Assembly: GCF_004216565.1 (NCBI RefSeq)
Contig: NZ_SGWV01000008.1
Coordinates: 124,001-188,000 of the forward strand
Reading direction: 5' to 3'
DNA from: Sphaerotilus mobilis
GTDB lineage: Bacteria; Pseudomonadota; Gammaproteobacteria; Burkholderiales; Burkholderiaceae_C
DNA: 64,000 nucleotides
The notes under the pieces were generated by a model. It saw only the letters and a list, made by a program, of their open reading frames with translations. It was not told the origin of the DNA and ran no database searches. The position numbers were made by a program, and so were the translations under genes. Position 1 is the stretch's first letter. Every line of letters begins with the position of its first letter. Positions 10,570 through 19,287 of the stretch are shown piece after piece.

Positions 10570-11538
10570 TCAGCGCGCATCGCCCGATCGCATCCGCGCT
10601 GGCGGTGCATCCGGGGAGCGGTCGTCATCCGTGGTCGGTAGTTCCTCGACGGCGCCGAGTTTCTCGACCACCAGATCGATGAAGGCGGCCACCGCGAGCG
10701 GCACGTGGCGTCGGCTCGGGTAGACGAGGTTCACGCCATGACCTGCGCGGTGGTAGGGCGCGAGCACCGGGGCGAGACGGCCCTCGCGCAGGTCGCGCCG
10801 GGTCATCGTGGCGGGCAACAAGGCGATGCCCAGGCCGGCCAGCGCCGCCTTGCGCAAGGCTTGTGCGGTGTTGCCGCTGAAGCGTCCGGCCACCTGCACC
10901 TCGGCATCCACCCCGTCCGGGCCCTTCAAGTGCCAGGTGGTGCGGCCGGCGGGGTTGGCAAAGACGAGGCAGTCGTGCTCGACCAGCTCCGTCAGCTCGC
11001 CCGGTGAGCCGCGCGACGAGAGGTAGGCGGGGCTCGCCACCAGCGCGTCGACACCGGCGTCGAGCACCTTGCGGGCAAAGAAGCCCGAATCCTCAAGGGG
11101 TCCGCCGCGGATGGCCACGTCGATGCGGTCGGCGATCAGGTCGGCGCGCGCATCGCTGAGGACGAAGTCGACCCGGACGCGTGGATGTGCGGACAGGAAC
11201 TCCGTCAGCCACTCCATCGGGAACAGGTCGAAGAAGTCGGCCGGCGCCGCGACGCGCACGAGCCCGCTGGGTTCCGCCGTGCCCGACAACAACTCATCAC
11301 CGGCGTTGACCAGCCCGTCCACCGCATCCGCGCAACGGGCATGGAAGGCCTGCCCGGCGCTGGTCAAGGCCAGGCTGCGGGTGGATCGCTGCATCAGCCG
11401 GGTCCCGAGTTGCGCTTCGAGCTGCTGCACGCGCCGGCTCAGCGTGTTCGGCGGCATACCCAGGCGACGTGAGGCCTCGGCGAAGCTGCCGAAGCGCACG
11501 ACCTGCACAAACACCGCCACGTCGTTGAGGTCAAGCAT
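10570..11538 (-). CDS. LysR family transcriptional regulator
   Basis: 322 residues. The N-terminal winged helix-turn-helix (residues ~1-60) shows F-A-E-A-S-R-R-L-G-M-P-P-N-T-L-S-R-R-V-Q-Q-L-E, followed by the type 2 periplasmic-binding-like effector domain with T-A-Q-A-L-R-K-A-A-L-A-G-L-G-I-A-L-L-P. The longer open frame upstream is ignored, since M-L-D-L-N-D at 11538 is the normal LysR opening. It is divergent from the pirin gene with a 104-bp gap, the usual arrangement for a LysR protein and its target. It resembles the regulators of the large AaeR/DsdC-unlike group that act on neighbouring redox genes; the ligand is unknown. Confidence 0.9.
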   Translation of the reverse strand: MLDLNDVAVFVQVVRFGSFAEASRRLGMPPNTLSRRVQQLEAQLGTRLMQRSTRSLALTSAGQAFHARCADAVDGLVNAGDELLSGTAEPSGLVRVAAPADFFDLFPMEWLTEFLSAHPRVRVDFVLSDARADLIADRIDVAIRGGPLEDSGFFARKVLDAGVDALVASPAYLSSRGSPGELTELVEHDCLVFANPAGRTTWHLKGPDGVDAEVQVAGRFSGNTAQALRKAALAGLGIALLPATMTRRDLREGRLAPVLAPYHRAGHGVNLVYPSRRHVPLAVAAFIDLVVEKLGAVEELPTTDDDRSPDAPPARMRSGDAR

Positions 11539-11642
11539 CGTCTGATTGATTCCATTTTTGGATGAGTTCAAGCCGATTGTGCTGTCTAGTCGTGGATTGC
11601 CGGCCGTCCTACGCTGCAAGCCTTGGATCACCGAGGCCGACC

Positions 11643-12491
11643 ATGACCAGCGACCCCACCCCCACGGCACACGCCAGCCGGACCATCGTGCACCGCACGC
11701 GCGGCACCACGCACGGGCCGATCACGCGCTTGATGAGCCCCGGCGACCTGGGCCGTGTGCTCAAGCCCTTCATCTTTCTCGACCTGGTCAACTTCCAGCC
11801 GGGCGCGCTCGGCCAGGGCTTTGGCATGCACCCGCATTCAGGCATCGCCACCTTGACCTTCATGACCGAGGGTGATGTGCGCTATGAAGACACCACCGGC
11901 CAGGCCGGCATCCTGCCCGCCGGTGGCGTGGAATGGATGCGCGCCGGCGGCGGCGTCTGGCACACGGGCGCGCCAGTCGGTGACACGGCCGGACGTGGCT
12001 TCCAGCTGTGGGTCGCCTTGCCGGCTGCGCTCGAACTGGCCACGGCCGTAAGCCGCTACCTCGCGCCGGAGCAGGTGCCGGTCGACGGCCCGGCGCGTGT
12101 GCTGCTGGGGCACCACGGTGCGGCTCAGGCTGTCATCGAGGCCCCGTCGGATATGAGCTATCTGTCGGTTCGCCTGGGCGCGGGCATGCATTGGCGCTAT
12201 GTGCCACCGACCGGGCACACCGTTGCCTGGGTCGCCGTTGCCACCGGGCAATTGACGGCCGGCGAGCCGATCGATGCCGGTGAGCTGGTGGTCTTCGAGC
12301 CCTCGGGCGCACCGATCGACTTCCAGGCGCGCGCCGACACGTCCTTCGTGCTCGGCTCGGCCGTCGCGCACCCGCACGATCTGGTGATGGGGTCGTACTC
12401 GGTGCACACGAACAGGCTCGCGCTTGCGCAGGGCACAGCGGAGATCCGCCGCATCGGCCAGCGCCTGCGCGAGGCCGGGCGGCTCGACTAA
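11643..12491 (+). CDS. Pirin family protein
   Basis: 282 residues with two cupin halves. The N-terminal half has the metal-binding pattern G-F-G-M-H-P-H-S-G (residues ~60-68) and G-G-V-E-W-M-R-A-G-G-G-V-W-H-T, typical of pirins (quercetinase-like, YhhW-like). Substrates in this family range from flavonoids to unknown. The gene is divergent from a LysR gene, its likely regulator, and followed by an NADP-binding reductase gene; a small stress or aromatic-detoxification unit is possible but not shown by sequence. Confidence 0.85.
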   Translation: MTSDPTPTAHASRTIVHRTRGTTHGPITRLMSPGDLGRVLKPFIFLDLVNFQPGALGQGFGMHPHSGIATLTFMTEGDVRYEDTTGQAGILPAGGVEWMRAGGGVWHTGAPVGDTAGRGFQLWVALPAALELATAVSRYLAPEQVPVDGPARVLLGHHGAAQAVIEAPSDMSYLSVRLGAGMHWRYVPPTGHTVAWVAVATGQLTAGEPIDAGELVVFEPSGAPIDFQARADTSFVLGSAVAHPHDLVMGSYSVHTNRLALAQGTAEIRRIGQRLREAGRLD

Positions 12492-12632
12492 GGCGACCGC
12501 CCGGCGGCCTCGGCCGCCACCGGACCCATTCAACGTCGCCGCCACTTCGCGGCGTCCACTCGAATCCATCGGTGCGCAGGGGCGCTGACGATTCAGCCTG
12601 TTCACGCCCCTCACCAAGCAAAGGAAGACACC

Positions 12633-13277
12633 ATGAAGATCGGCATCATCGGATCAGGCGGACTGGGTTCCAACGTGGCACGGGCCCTGGCCAACAAGGG
12701 CATGGCCGTCACGATTTCAACCCGCCGCGGGCCCGAGTCACTGGCTGCGCTGGTGACCGAACTGGGCAGTTCCGTCCAGGCCGGAACCGTGACCGAGGCG
12801 GCCTCGGCCGACATCGTGCTGATCGCCGTGCGCTGGACCGACCTGGGCAGCGCATTGACAGGTCTGCCGGCCTGGAACCAACGCATCGTCATCGACGGGA
12901 CCAACCCCGTCGAGTTCCTGGACCCGCTGTCGCCCGACGCCAAGGACCCGAGCAACCCGCTGGCCGCCTACGGCATCAAGGCGATCGATCTGGGTGGCCG
13001 CTCATCGAGCGAGGTGGTTCGCGACATGCTGCCCGGCGCCCGCGTCGTCAAGGCGCTGAACCACCTGGACGTGAACGTGCTGGCGCAGCCCGAGGTGTCG
13101 GGCGGCCAGCGCGTGCAGTTCTATGCCGGCGACGACGCCGATGCCAAGCAGGCGGTGCGCCAGTTGCTCGACGCCATCGGCTATTTCCCGGTGGATCTCG
13201 GCTCGCTGGCCGTCGGCGGCCGACTTTCTGAGCTGCCGTTCGGGCCCTTGTCGGCAACGAACTTCATCAAGATCTGA
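12633..13277 (+). CDS. NADPH-dependent F420-reductase-like / NAD(P)-binding protein
   Basis: 214 residues with a Rossmann opening M-K-I-G-I-I-G-S-G-G-L-G-S-N-V-A and R-R at residues ~32-33, a pattern that often binds the NADP phosphate. The overall look is COG2085 (F420 reductase-like, no F420 need implied). It contains A-L-N-H-L in the middle, as in this family (V-K-A-x-N). AGGAAG before the ATG is the Shine-Dalgarno. It follows the pirin gene by 141 bp, so it may be in the same LysR-controlled unit. Its substrate cannot be told. Confidence 0.75.
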   Translation: MKIGIIGSGGLGSNVARALANKGMAVTISTRRGPESLAALVTELGSSVQAGTVTEAASADIVLIAVRWTDLGSALTGLPAWNQRIVIDGTNPVEFLDPLSPDAKDPSNPLAAYGIKAIDLGGRSSSEVVRDMLPGARVVKALNHLDVNVLAQPEVSGGQRVQFYAGDDADAKQAVRQLLDAIGYFPVDLGSLAVGGRLSELPFGPLSATNFIKI

Positions 13278-13406
13278 AGGCCGTGTTCGCCGCACGCCCG
13301 TCGTGCTGATTTCAGGCGCGACCGTTCCAGCGGCCTGTTGATGCCCGGCCAGGCTGCGTAGCGGGTCTTGTCGCGCCGAGCGCGCTGACACGTCGCAAGG
13401 ACGCAA

Positions 13407-13441
13407 TGACGCAGGGGCCTCGCCGTGGCAGGCCTGCGTCA
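13407..13441. terminator. Candidate bidirectional hairpin at convergent gene ends
   Basis: TGACGCAGG (13407-13415) and CCTGCGTCA (13433-13441) form a perfect 9-bp outer stem. An inner CCT/AGG pairing follows after a GG bulge. The hairpin overlaps the stop codon of the minus-strand lactonase gene and faces the NADP-reductase gene end. It lacks a T-run on either strand, so terminator function is uncertain. Confidence 0.4.
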
Positions 13442-14377
13442 ACGCTGCACATGGCGCTGATCGGCTGGCGACACGCCCACCCGCACCTCAAAGCGCCGCT
13501 CCGCCAACCCCCTGTGCCGGGTTGCGGCCCGGAACACCCCGCCGCTGCCGGGCCATGCCGCCAGCGCGGCCTCGTCCATGCCCTTGCGGGCGCTGGTGAG
13601 GAAGAGCTGGTCGAGAGACGCGCCGCCGAAGGCGGGGCAGGTGATGTTGGGAGCGGGCAGGTCGACGACGTCGGTCAGGCGGCCCTGGTCGTCGTGGCGG
13701 CGCACGGCGTGGCCTTGCCAGCAGGCCGTCCAGACGCCACCGCTGGCGTCGACGCAGGAGCCGTCGGGGTAGCCCTCGCTGGCGTCGAGGCGGAGGAAGA
13801 CCTCGGGTGGACCGATGCGGCCGTCGGCGTGGTAGTCGCGGCACCAGACGGTGCGGCCGGGCGAGTCGGTGTGGTACAGGCGCCGCCCGTCAGGGCTGAA
13901 GCAGGTGCTGTTGGCGACGCCGGTCAGCGGCAAGGGCAGGGGCTCCACCGTGAGGTCGGCATGGACGCGGTACCAGCCGCCGATCGGGCCTTCGTCGTCG
14001 GTCTGGTTGTACATGCCGAAGACGAAGCGACCCTCGTGGTCGCAACGGCCGTCGTTGATGCGGGTGGTGGCGACGCCGGGCTCGACCGGCACGAGGGCCG
14101 AGGTGGTGCCGGTCGACAGGCGGTGCAGGGCGATGCCGCCGGCCAGGCCGAGCAGCAGCAGGTCCGGGTCTTCGCAGAAGGCGAAGGAGCCGACTCGGTC
14201 GGGCATGGGCCAGCGGCTGACCGCGCCGCTGGCGCTGTCCCAGCGTTGCAGGGCGGCGCCTTCGAGGTCGGTCCACCAAAGCGCCTGGCGGCGTTCGCAC
14301 CAGAGCGCACATTCGCCCAGCCTGTGGCGCGCGTCGACCAGCAGCTGGCCCGGGCTGCGGTGCACGGCGCTGCTCAT
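13439..14377 (-). CDS. SMP-30/gluconolactonase-family sugar lactonase
   Basis: 312 residues, a six-bladed propeller of the SMP-30/regucalcin family. Visible motifs are the family L-G-E-C-A-L-W near residue 20, R-I-N-D-G-R-C-D at the centre (metal-binding Asn), H-T-D-S-P, and Y-P-D-G-S-C-V-D with the metal/catalytic Asp. It closely follows the pattern of Caulobacter xylonolactonase XylC and AraB-type arabinonolactonases, which open the aldonolactone made by the dehydrogenase. Its ATG overlaps the stop of the SDR gene by 4 nt (ATGA), so translation is probably coupled. It is the second enzyme of the pentose oxidation cluster. Confidence 0.88.
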   Translation of the reverse strand: MSSAVHRSPGQLLVDARHRLGECALWCERRQALWWTDLEGAALQRWDSASGAVSRWPMPDRVGSFAFCEDPDLLLLGLAGGIALHRLSTGTTSALVPVEPGVATTRINDGRCDHEGRFVFGMYNQTDDEGPIGGWYRVHADLTVEPLPLPLTGVANSTCFSPDGRRLYHTDSPGRTVWCRDYHADGRIGPPEVFLRLDASEGYPDGSCVDASGGVWTACWQGHAVRRHDDQGRLTDVVDLPAPNITCPAFGGASLDQLFLTSARKGMDEAALAAWPGSGGVFRAATRHRGLAERRFEVRVGVSPADQRHVQR

Positions 14378-15168
14378 GTCCAGCCCCCGTCGACGGTGAA
14401 GGTTTGGGCGGTGCACATGGCGCTGTCGTCGGCCGCGAGGAACAGCGCCATCGAGGCGATGTGGACCGGCAGCAGCGGCGCGTCGATGCACTGGCTGCGG
14501 GAGATCTCGGCGCGGGTCTCGTCGTTGACCCACAGGCGCAGCTGCTTGTCGGTCATCACCCAGCCGGGCAAGAGCGTGTTGACGCGCACCCGGTGCGGAC
14601 CGAAGTCGCGCGCCAGCGAGCGGGTCAGGCCCTGGATCGCCGACTTGCTGGTCGTGTAGACCGGCATGCCACCCTGTTTGATCATCCAGCTGAGCGAGCC
14701 GAAGTTGACGATGCTCCCGCCGCCCGCCTGGCGCATGTCCTCGATGACCGCCTGGGCGCAGAAGAAGGGGTGCTTGAGGTTGACGGCGATGCCGTGGTCC
14801 CAGCTCTCGGACGTGACCGACTCGATCGAATGGCGGCGGTCATTGGCCGCGTTGTTGAGCAGCACGCCGATCGGCCCGAGGGCCTGGCGCACCTGGGCGA
14901 TCGCCGCGCGCAAGGCGTCGACATCGGTGAGGTCGGCCGGCACGAACACCGGCGCGGTCGCTGGAACCCCTGCCGGCGTGCCCGGCGACGCCGCCAGGCG
15001 GGCGGCCAGCGCGGCCCCTTCCTCGGCCGCCAGATCGATGAAGCCGACACGGCTTCCTTGGGCGACGAAGTGCTCGACCAAGGTGGCGCCGATGCCCGTG
15101 GCGCCTCCGGTGACGAGGACCACCCGGCCTTCCAGGCTGGGGTAGCGGGCGAGTGCGGAGGGGGTCAT
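14374..15168 (-). CDS. SDR sugar 1-dehydrogenase (XylB-like, L-arabinose/D-xylose)
   Basis: 264 residues, a classical short-chain dehydrogenase. NAD(P)-binding T-G-G-A-T-G-I-G is at residues ~20-27. N-N-A-A-N-D-x-R-H follows, and the catalytic triad is visible as G-S-L-S then Y-T-T-S-K. The opening Y-P-S-L-E-G and the N-D-R-H and N-F-G-S-L-S-W stretches resemble Caulobacter D-xylose dehydrogenase XylB, so the reaction is probably aldopentose to lactone. An ATG 135 nt upstream exists, but 15168 fits the family start. Divergent from the dehydratase gene; likely repressed at the 15203-15213 site. Confidence 0.87.
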   Translation of the reverse strand: MTPSALARYPSLEGRVVLVTGGATGIGATLVEHFVAQGSRVGFIDLAAEEGAALAARLAASPGTPAGVPATAPVFVPADLTDVDALRAAIAQVRQALGPIGVLLNNAANDRRHSIESVTSESWDHGIAVNLKHPFFCAQAVIEDMRQAGGGSIVNFGSLSWMIKQGGMPVYTTSKSAIQGLTRSLARDFGPHRVRVNTLLPGWVMTDKQLRLWVNDETRAEISRSQCIDAPLLPVHIASMALFLAADDSAMCTAQTFTVDGGWT

Positions 15169-15202
15169 GCGGCTTCCTGAATCCTGGGTGCGATCGTCCA
15201 AA

Positions 15203-15294
15203 TAGTCGGACCTTTGAAGTTTACGAGTGGACGCTTCATCGCCAGATCTTGGTGTTTTCACCGAGTCCTTGATTAAAAAGTATGACTTTATGAT
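15203..15294. promoter_or_regulatory. Divergent promoter of the sugar cluster with two FadR/GntR-type operator candidates
   Basis: Two sites share the AGT-N3-AC core typical of FadR-subfamily GntR operators. TAGTCGGACCT is at 15203-15213 and AAGTATGACTT, a perfect palindrome around ATG, is at 15278-15288. The second abuts the plus-strand -10 candidate TATGAT (15289-15294). The first lies just downstream of the minus-strand -10 candidate TAAACT (15223-15218). Both are classical repressor positions. The -35 elements are poor. The GntR/FadR protein encoded at 22.1 kb is the obvious candidate binder. The call is by eye, without a position matrix. Confidence 0.5.
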
Positions 15295-15356
15295 CGCGTC
15301 CACGGCGGGCCAACGGTCCGCTGCGAGCTCCCGCCATCTCTGTCACGAGGCCCCTG

Positions 15357-17099
15357 ATGTCCCGATCCGATGTGAAGCTGCGCTCGGCCGAATGGTTCGG
15401 CCCGGACGACAAGAACGGGTTCATGTACCGCAGCTGGATGAAGAACCAGGGCATCCCGGACCATGAGTTCCGTGGCAAGCCGGTGATCGGCATCTGCAAC
15501 ACCTGGAGCGAGCTGACGCCGTGCAATGCGCACTTCCGCAAGCTGGCCGAACACGTCCGGTGCGGCGTCATCGAGGCGGGCGGTCTGCCGGTCGAGTTTC
15601 CGGTCTTCTCCAACGGCGAGTCCAACCTGCGGCCCACCGCGATGTTCACCCGCAACCTCGCCAGCATGGACGTGGAAGAGGCCATCCGCGGCAACCCGAT
15701 CGACGCGGTGGTGCTGCTGGTCGGCTGCGACAAGACCACGCCCGCGCTGCTGATGGGCGCGGCCAGCTGCGACGTGCCGGCCATCGTCGTGACCGGCGGG
15801 CCGATGCTCAACGGCAAGCACAAGGGCCGCGACATCGGCTCAGGCACCGCTGTCTGGCAGCTGTCCGAACAGGTCAAGGCCGGCACGATCACGCTGCATG
15901 AGTTCATGTCGGCCGAGGCTGGCATGTCACGCTCGGCCGGCACCTGCAACACGATGGGCACCGCCTCGACCATGGCCTGCATGGCGGAGGCTCTTGGCGT
16001 GAGCCTGCCGCACAACGCGGCGATCCCGGCGGTCGACTCGCGCCGCTATGTGCTGGCGCACATGTCGGGCATGCGCATCGTCGACATGGTCTGGGAAGAC
16101 CTGCGGCTGTCGAAGCTGCTGACCCGTGAGGCCTTCGAAAACGCGATTCGCGCCAATGCCGCCATCGGTGGTTCGACCAATGCGGTCATCCACCTGAAGG
16201 CGATCGCCGGTCGCATCGGCGTGCCGCTTGAACTCGACGATTGGACCCGCGTCGGTAGGGGCACGCCGACCGTGGTCGACCTGCAGCCCTCGGGTCGTTT
16301 CCTGATGGAGGAGTTCTACTACGCCGGTGGCCTGCCCGCCGTGCTGCGCCGCCTGGGCGAGGCGGGCCTGTTGCCGCACCCGGGTGCGCTGACCGCCAAC
16401 GGCCTGTCGATCTGGGACAACGTGCGCGAGGCGCCGATCCACGACGAAGAGGTGATCCGCCCGCTCGACCGGCCGCTGCGTGCCGATGGCGCGATATCGG
16501 TGCTGCGCGGCAACCTCGCGCCGCTGGGCGCCGTGCTCAAGCCCTCTGCGGCGACGCCCGAGCTGCTGGTGCATCGCGGCCAGGCGGTGGTGTTCGAGAA
16601 CCTCGAACACTACAAGGCCCGCATCGTCGACCCCGATCTGGTGGTGGATGCGAACTCGGTGCTGGTCCTCAAACACTGCGGACCGCGCGGCTACCCCGGC
16701 ATGGCCGAGGTCGGCAACATGGGCCTGCCTCCCAAGCTGCTGGCACAAGGCGTGACCGACATGGTCCGCATCTCCGACGCCCGCATGAGCGGCACGGCCT
16801 ACGGCACGGTGGTGCTGCACGTCGCTCCCGAGGCCAGCGCGGGCGGCCCGCTCGCGGTGGTGCACGACGGCGACTGGATCGAGCTCGACTGCCATCAGGG
16901 CCGGCTGCACCTGGACATCCCGGCCGAGGAACTCGAAGCCCGGCTGGCCGACTGGCGCGCCGCCCATCGCCCCGATGCACGCGACCGCAGCGGCTACCGC
17001 GCCCTCTACGTCGACCACGTGCTGCAGGCCGATCAGGGCTGCGACTTCGACTTCCTCGTCGGCTGTCGTGGCGCCGAGGTGCCGCGTCATTCGCATTGA
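15357..17099 (+). CDS. IlvD/Edd-family sugar-acid dehydratase, probably L-arabinonate dehydratase
   Basis: 580 residues. Enzymes of this group carry a [2Fe-2S] cluster and Mg and convert pentonates to 2-keto-3-deoxypentonates. Cluster ligands are visible in I-C-N-T-W-S-E-L-T-P-C-N (Cys ~59), V-G-C-D-K-T-T (Cys ~127) and G-T-C-N-T-M-G (Cys ~199). The conserved G-M-A-E-V-G-N-M-G and M-S-G-T-A-Y-G-T motifs lie in the C-terminal domain. The pattern follows Rhizobium L-arabinonate dehydratase more than E. coli Edd. CGAGG six bases before the ATG supports the start. First gene of the plus-strand half of the cluster; D-xylonate or related acids could also be substrates. Confidence 0.9.
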   Translation: MSRSDVKLRSAEWFGPDDKNGFMYRSWMKNQGIPDHEFRGKPVIGICNTWSELTPCNAHFRKLAEHVRCGVIEAGGLPVEFPVFSNGESNLRPTAMFTRNLASMDVEEAIRGNPIDAVVLLVGCDKTTPALLMGAASCDVPAIVVTGGPMLNGKHKGRDIGSGTAVWQLSEQVKAGTITLHEFMSAEAGMSRSAGTCNTMGTASTMACMAEALGVSLPHNAAIPAVDSRRYVLAHMSGMRIVDMVWEDLRLSKLLTREAFENAIRANAAIGGSTNAVIHLKAIAGRIGVPLELDDWTRVGRGTPTVVDLQPSGRFLMEEFYYAGGLPAVLRRLGEAGLLPHPGALTANGLSIWDNVREAPIHDEEVIRPLDRPLRADGAISVLRGNLAPLGAVLKPSAATPELLVHRGQAVVFENLEHYKARIVDPDLVVDANSVLVLKHCGPRGYPGMAEVGNMGLPPKLLAQGVTDMVRISDARMSGTAYGTVVLHVAPEASAGGPLAVVHDGDWIELDCHQGRLHLDIPAEELEARLADWRAAHRPDARDRSGYRALYVDHVLQADQGCDFDFLVGCRGAEVPRHSH

Positions 17100-17149
17100 C
17101 GTCATTCGCATTCACGCGCATCCACCCGACACCCTCCGAGAGCCACGCC

Positions 17150-18082
17150 GTGTCACTGCCATCGCCCAGCCGCCCCTATCGCGGCGTCTTCCCGGTCGTC
17201 CCGACCACTTTCACCGCATCGGGTGAGCTTGATCTCGACAGCCAGAAGCGCTGCATCGACTTCATGATCGACGCGGGCTCGGATGGCCTGTGCATCCTGG
17301 CCAACTTCTCCGAGCAGTTCGCCCTGTCGGATGCCGAGCGAGAGACGCTGACTCGGGTGCAGCTTGAACATGTCGCCGGCCGGGTGCCGGTGATCGTCAC
17401 GACCTCGCACTACGGCTCGCGCATCTGCGCGGCCCGCAGCCGCCAGGCACAGGACCTGGGCGCGGCGATGGTGATGGTGATGCCGCCGTATCACGGTGCC
17501 ACCTTCCGCTGCGGCGAGGCGCAGATCCATGAGTTCTATGCGCGTGTGTCCGACGCGATCGACATCCCCATCATGATCCAGGACGCCCCGGTGGCCGGCA
17601 CGCCGCTGTCGCCGGCCTTCCTCGCACGGCTGGCCCGTGAGGTCGAGCAGATTGCCTACTTCAAGATCGAGACCGCCGGCGCCGCCAGCAAGCTGCGCGA
17701 GCTGATCGCGCTCGGCGGCGAGGCGGTCGAAGGGCCGTGGGACGGCGAGGAAGGCATCACGCTGCTGGCCGATCTGGAGGCCGGCGCGACCGGGGCGATG
17801 ACCGGCGGGGGCTTCCCGGACGGCATCCGCCAGATCACCGACGCCTGGTTTGCCGGCGAGCCCGAACGCGCGGCCGACCTCTACCAGCGCTGGCTGCCAC
17901 TGATCAACCACGAGAACCGCCAGGGGGGGCTGCTGACCGCCAAGGCCTTGATGAAGGCGGGTGGCGTGATCGCCTGCGACGCCCCCCGCCACCCCTTCGC
18001 GCCGCTGCATCCGGCGACGCGGGCGAGCCTGCTCGCCACTGCGCGCCGACTCGATCCCTTGGTGCTGCGATGGAGCCGCTGA
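17150..18082 (+). CDS. DHDPS-family 2-keto-3-deoxy-pentonate dehydratase (AraD-like)
   Basis: 310 residues, a TIM-barrel of the dihydrodipicolinate synthase/N-acetylneuraminate lyase family. The Schiff-base lysine is in A-Y-F-K-I-E (near residue 170). The usual G-T-T-G-E motif is replaced by L-A-N-F-S-E-Q, as in L-2-keto-3-deoxyarabinonate dehydratases of the Azospirillum AraD type, which give 2-oxoglutarate semialdehyde. GTG at 17150 with GAGAG upstream is chosen; a TTG overlapping the previous stop would add 18 unconserved residues. The presence of this family instead of an FAH-type XylX points to the L-arabinose route. Confidence 0.87.
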   Translation: MSLPSPSRPYRGVFPVVPTTFTASGELDLDSQKRCIDFMIDAGSDGLCILANFSEQFALSDAERETLTRVQLEHVAGRVPVIVTTSHYGSRICAARSRQAQDLGAAMVMVMPPYHGATFRCGEAQIHEFYARVSDAIDIPIMIQDAPVAGTPLSPAFLARLAREVEQIAYFKIETAGAASKLRELIALGGEAVEGPWDGEEGITLLADLEAGATGAMTGGGFPDGIRQITDAWFAGEPERAADLYQRWLPLINHENRQGGLLTAKALMKAGGVIACDAPRHPFAPLHPATRASLLATARRLDPLVLRWSR

Positions 18083-18138
18083 TCGGTCGGCCCGTCACAG
18101 CCTTGTCACCCCCAACCCACCGACACAGGAGACTTTCG

Positions 18139-19203
18139 ATGAACACGTTCAAAAGCCTGGCTGCGGCCATCGCCTTCGGCCTTCTGGGCGCGGCCCTGCC
18201 GGCCCTCGCCCAGGACAAGGGCACCGTCGGCATCGCCATGCCGACCAAGTCGTCGGCCCGCTGGATCGCCGACGGCGACAACATGGTCAAGGTGCTCAAG
18301 GAGCGCGGCTACAAGACCGACCTGCAGTACGCCGAGGACGACATCCCCAACCAGCTCGCCCAGATCGAGAACATGGTGACCAAGGGTGTCAAGGTGCTGG
18401 TGATCGCCTCGATCGACGGCACCACGCTGACCAAGGTGCTGCAGAGCGCGGCCGACAAGGGCATCAAGGTCATCGCCTATGACCGCCTGATCAAGGGCAG
18501 CAAGAACGTCGACTACTACGCCACCTTCGACAACTTCCAGGTCGGCGTGCTGCAGGCCGGATCGATCGTCGACAAGCTCGGTCTGAAGCAGGGCAAGGGC
18601 CCGTTCAACATCGAGCTGTTCGGCGGCTCGCCCGACGACAACAACGCCTTCTTCTTCTACGACGGCGGCATGAGCGTGCTCAAGCCCTACATCGACAGCG
18701 GCAAGCTGGTGGTGCGCAGCAAGCAGATGGGCATGGACAAGGTTGGCACGCTGCGCTGGGACGGCGCGGTCGCCCAGGCCCGCATGGACAACCTGCTGTC
18801 GGCTTTCTATGGCAACGCCAAGGTCGACGCGGTGCTGAGCCCGTATGACGGCTTGTCGATCGGCATCCTGTCCTCGCTCAAGGGCGTGGGCTACTGCAGC
18901 GCCAAGCAGCCTTGCCCGGTGGTCAGCGGCCAGGACGCCGAGGTGCCGTCGGTCAAGTCCATCCTGCGCAACGAGCAGTACTCGACCGTGTTCAAGGACA
19001 CCCGCGAGCTCGCCAAGGTCGCCGCCAACATGGTGGACGCGGTGATGGCCGGCAAGCAGCCAGAGGTCAACGACACCAAGACCTACAACAACGGCATCAA
19101 GGTCGTGCCGTCCTACCTGCTCAAGCCCGTCAGCGTGGACGCGAGCAACTGGAAGAAGGTGCTGATCGACAGCGGCTACTACAAGGAAAGCCAGGTTCGC
19201 TGA
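18139..19203 (+). CDS. chvE: Periplasmic sugar-binding protein, ChvE type
   Basis: 354 residues. A cleavable signal peptide (about residues 1-24, ending A-L-P-A-L-A-Q) precedes a type I periplasmic binding protein. The sequence follows Agrobacterium ChvE closely by recall: [32 protein letters not shown] and the end of the C-lobe, D-T-K-T-Y. ChvE proteins bind L-arabinose, D-galactose, D-xylose, D-glucose and galacturonate. GGAG with a good spacer precedes the ATG. It is followed by a hairpin and then gguA, so it may be expressed above the membrane components. Confidence 0.93.
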   Translation: MNTFKSLAAAIAFGLLGAALPALAQDKGTVGIAMPTKSSARWIADGDNMVKVLKERGYKTDLQYAEDDIPNQLAQIENMVTKGVKVLVIASIDGTTLTKVLQSAADKGIKVIAYDRLIKGSKNVDYYATFDNFQVGVLQAGSIVDKLGLKQGKGPFNIELFGGSPDDNNAFFFYDGGMSVLKPYIDSGKLVVRSKQMGMDKVGTLRWDGAVAQARMDNLLSAFYGNAKVDAVLSPYDGLSIGILSSLKGVGYCSAKQPCPVVSGQDAEVPSVKSILRNEQYSTVFKDTRELAKVAANMVDAVMAGKQPEVNDTKTYNNGIKVVPSYLLKPVSVDASNWKKVLIDSGYYKESQVR

Positions 19204-19239
19204 GCCCTGGTGGGCCGCAAGCCTTGCCACCTTGAAAGC

Positions 19240-19266
19240 ACGACCCGGGCGGTGTGCCCGGGTCGT
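19240..19266 (+). other. Strong hairpin between chvE and gguA
   Basis: ACGACCCGGGC (19240-19250), loop GGTGT, and GCCCGGGTCGT (19256-19266) form a perfect 11-bp GC-rich stem. No T-run follows. Similar structures after binding-protein genes in ABC operons act as 3' stabilisers or partial terminators that raise the binding-protein to permease ratio. That role here is inferred from position. Confidence 0.7.
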
Positions 19267-19287
19267 CTTCCCTGCGGGAGAACATCC

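Noticed and set aside
18139-19203. Naming the binding protein XylF
   Set aside because: Its sequence pattern fits ChvE more closely, and ChvE accepts several sugars, so a xylose-only name would overstate specificity.
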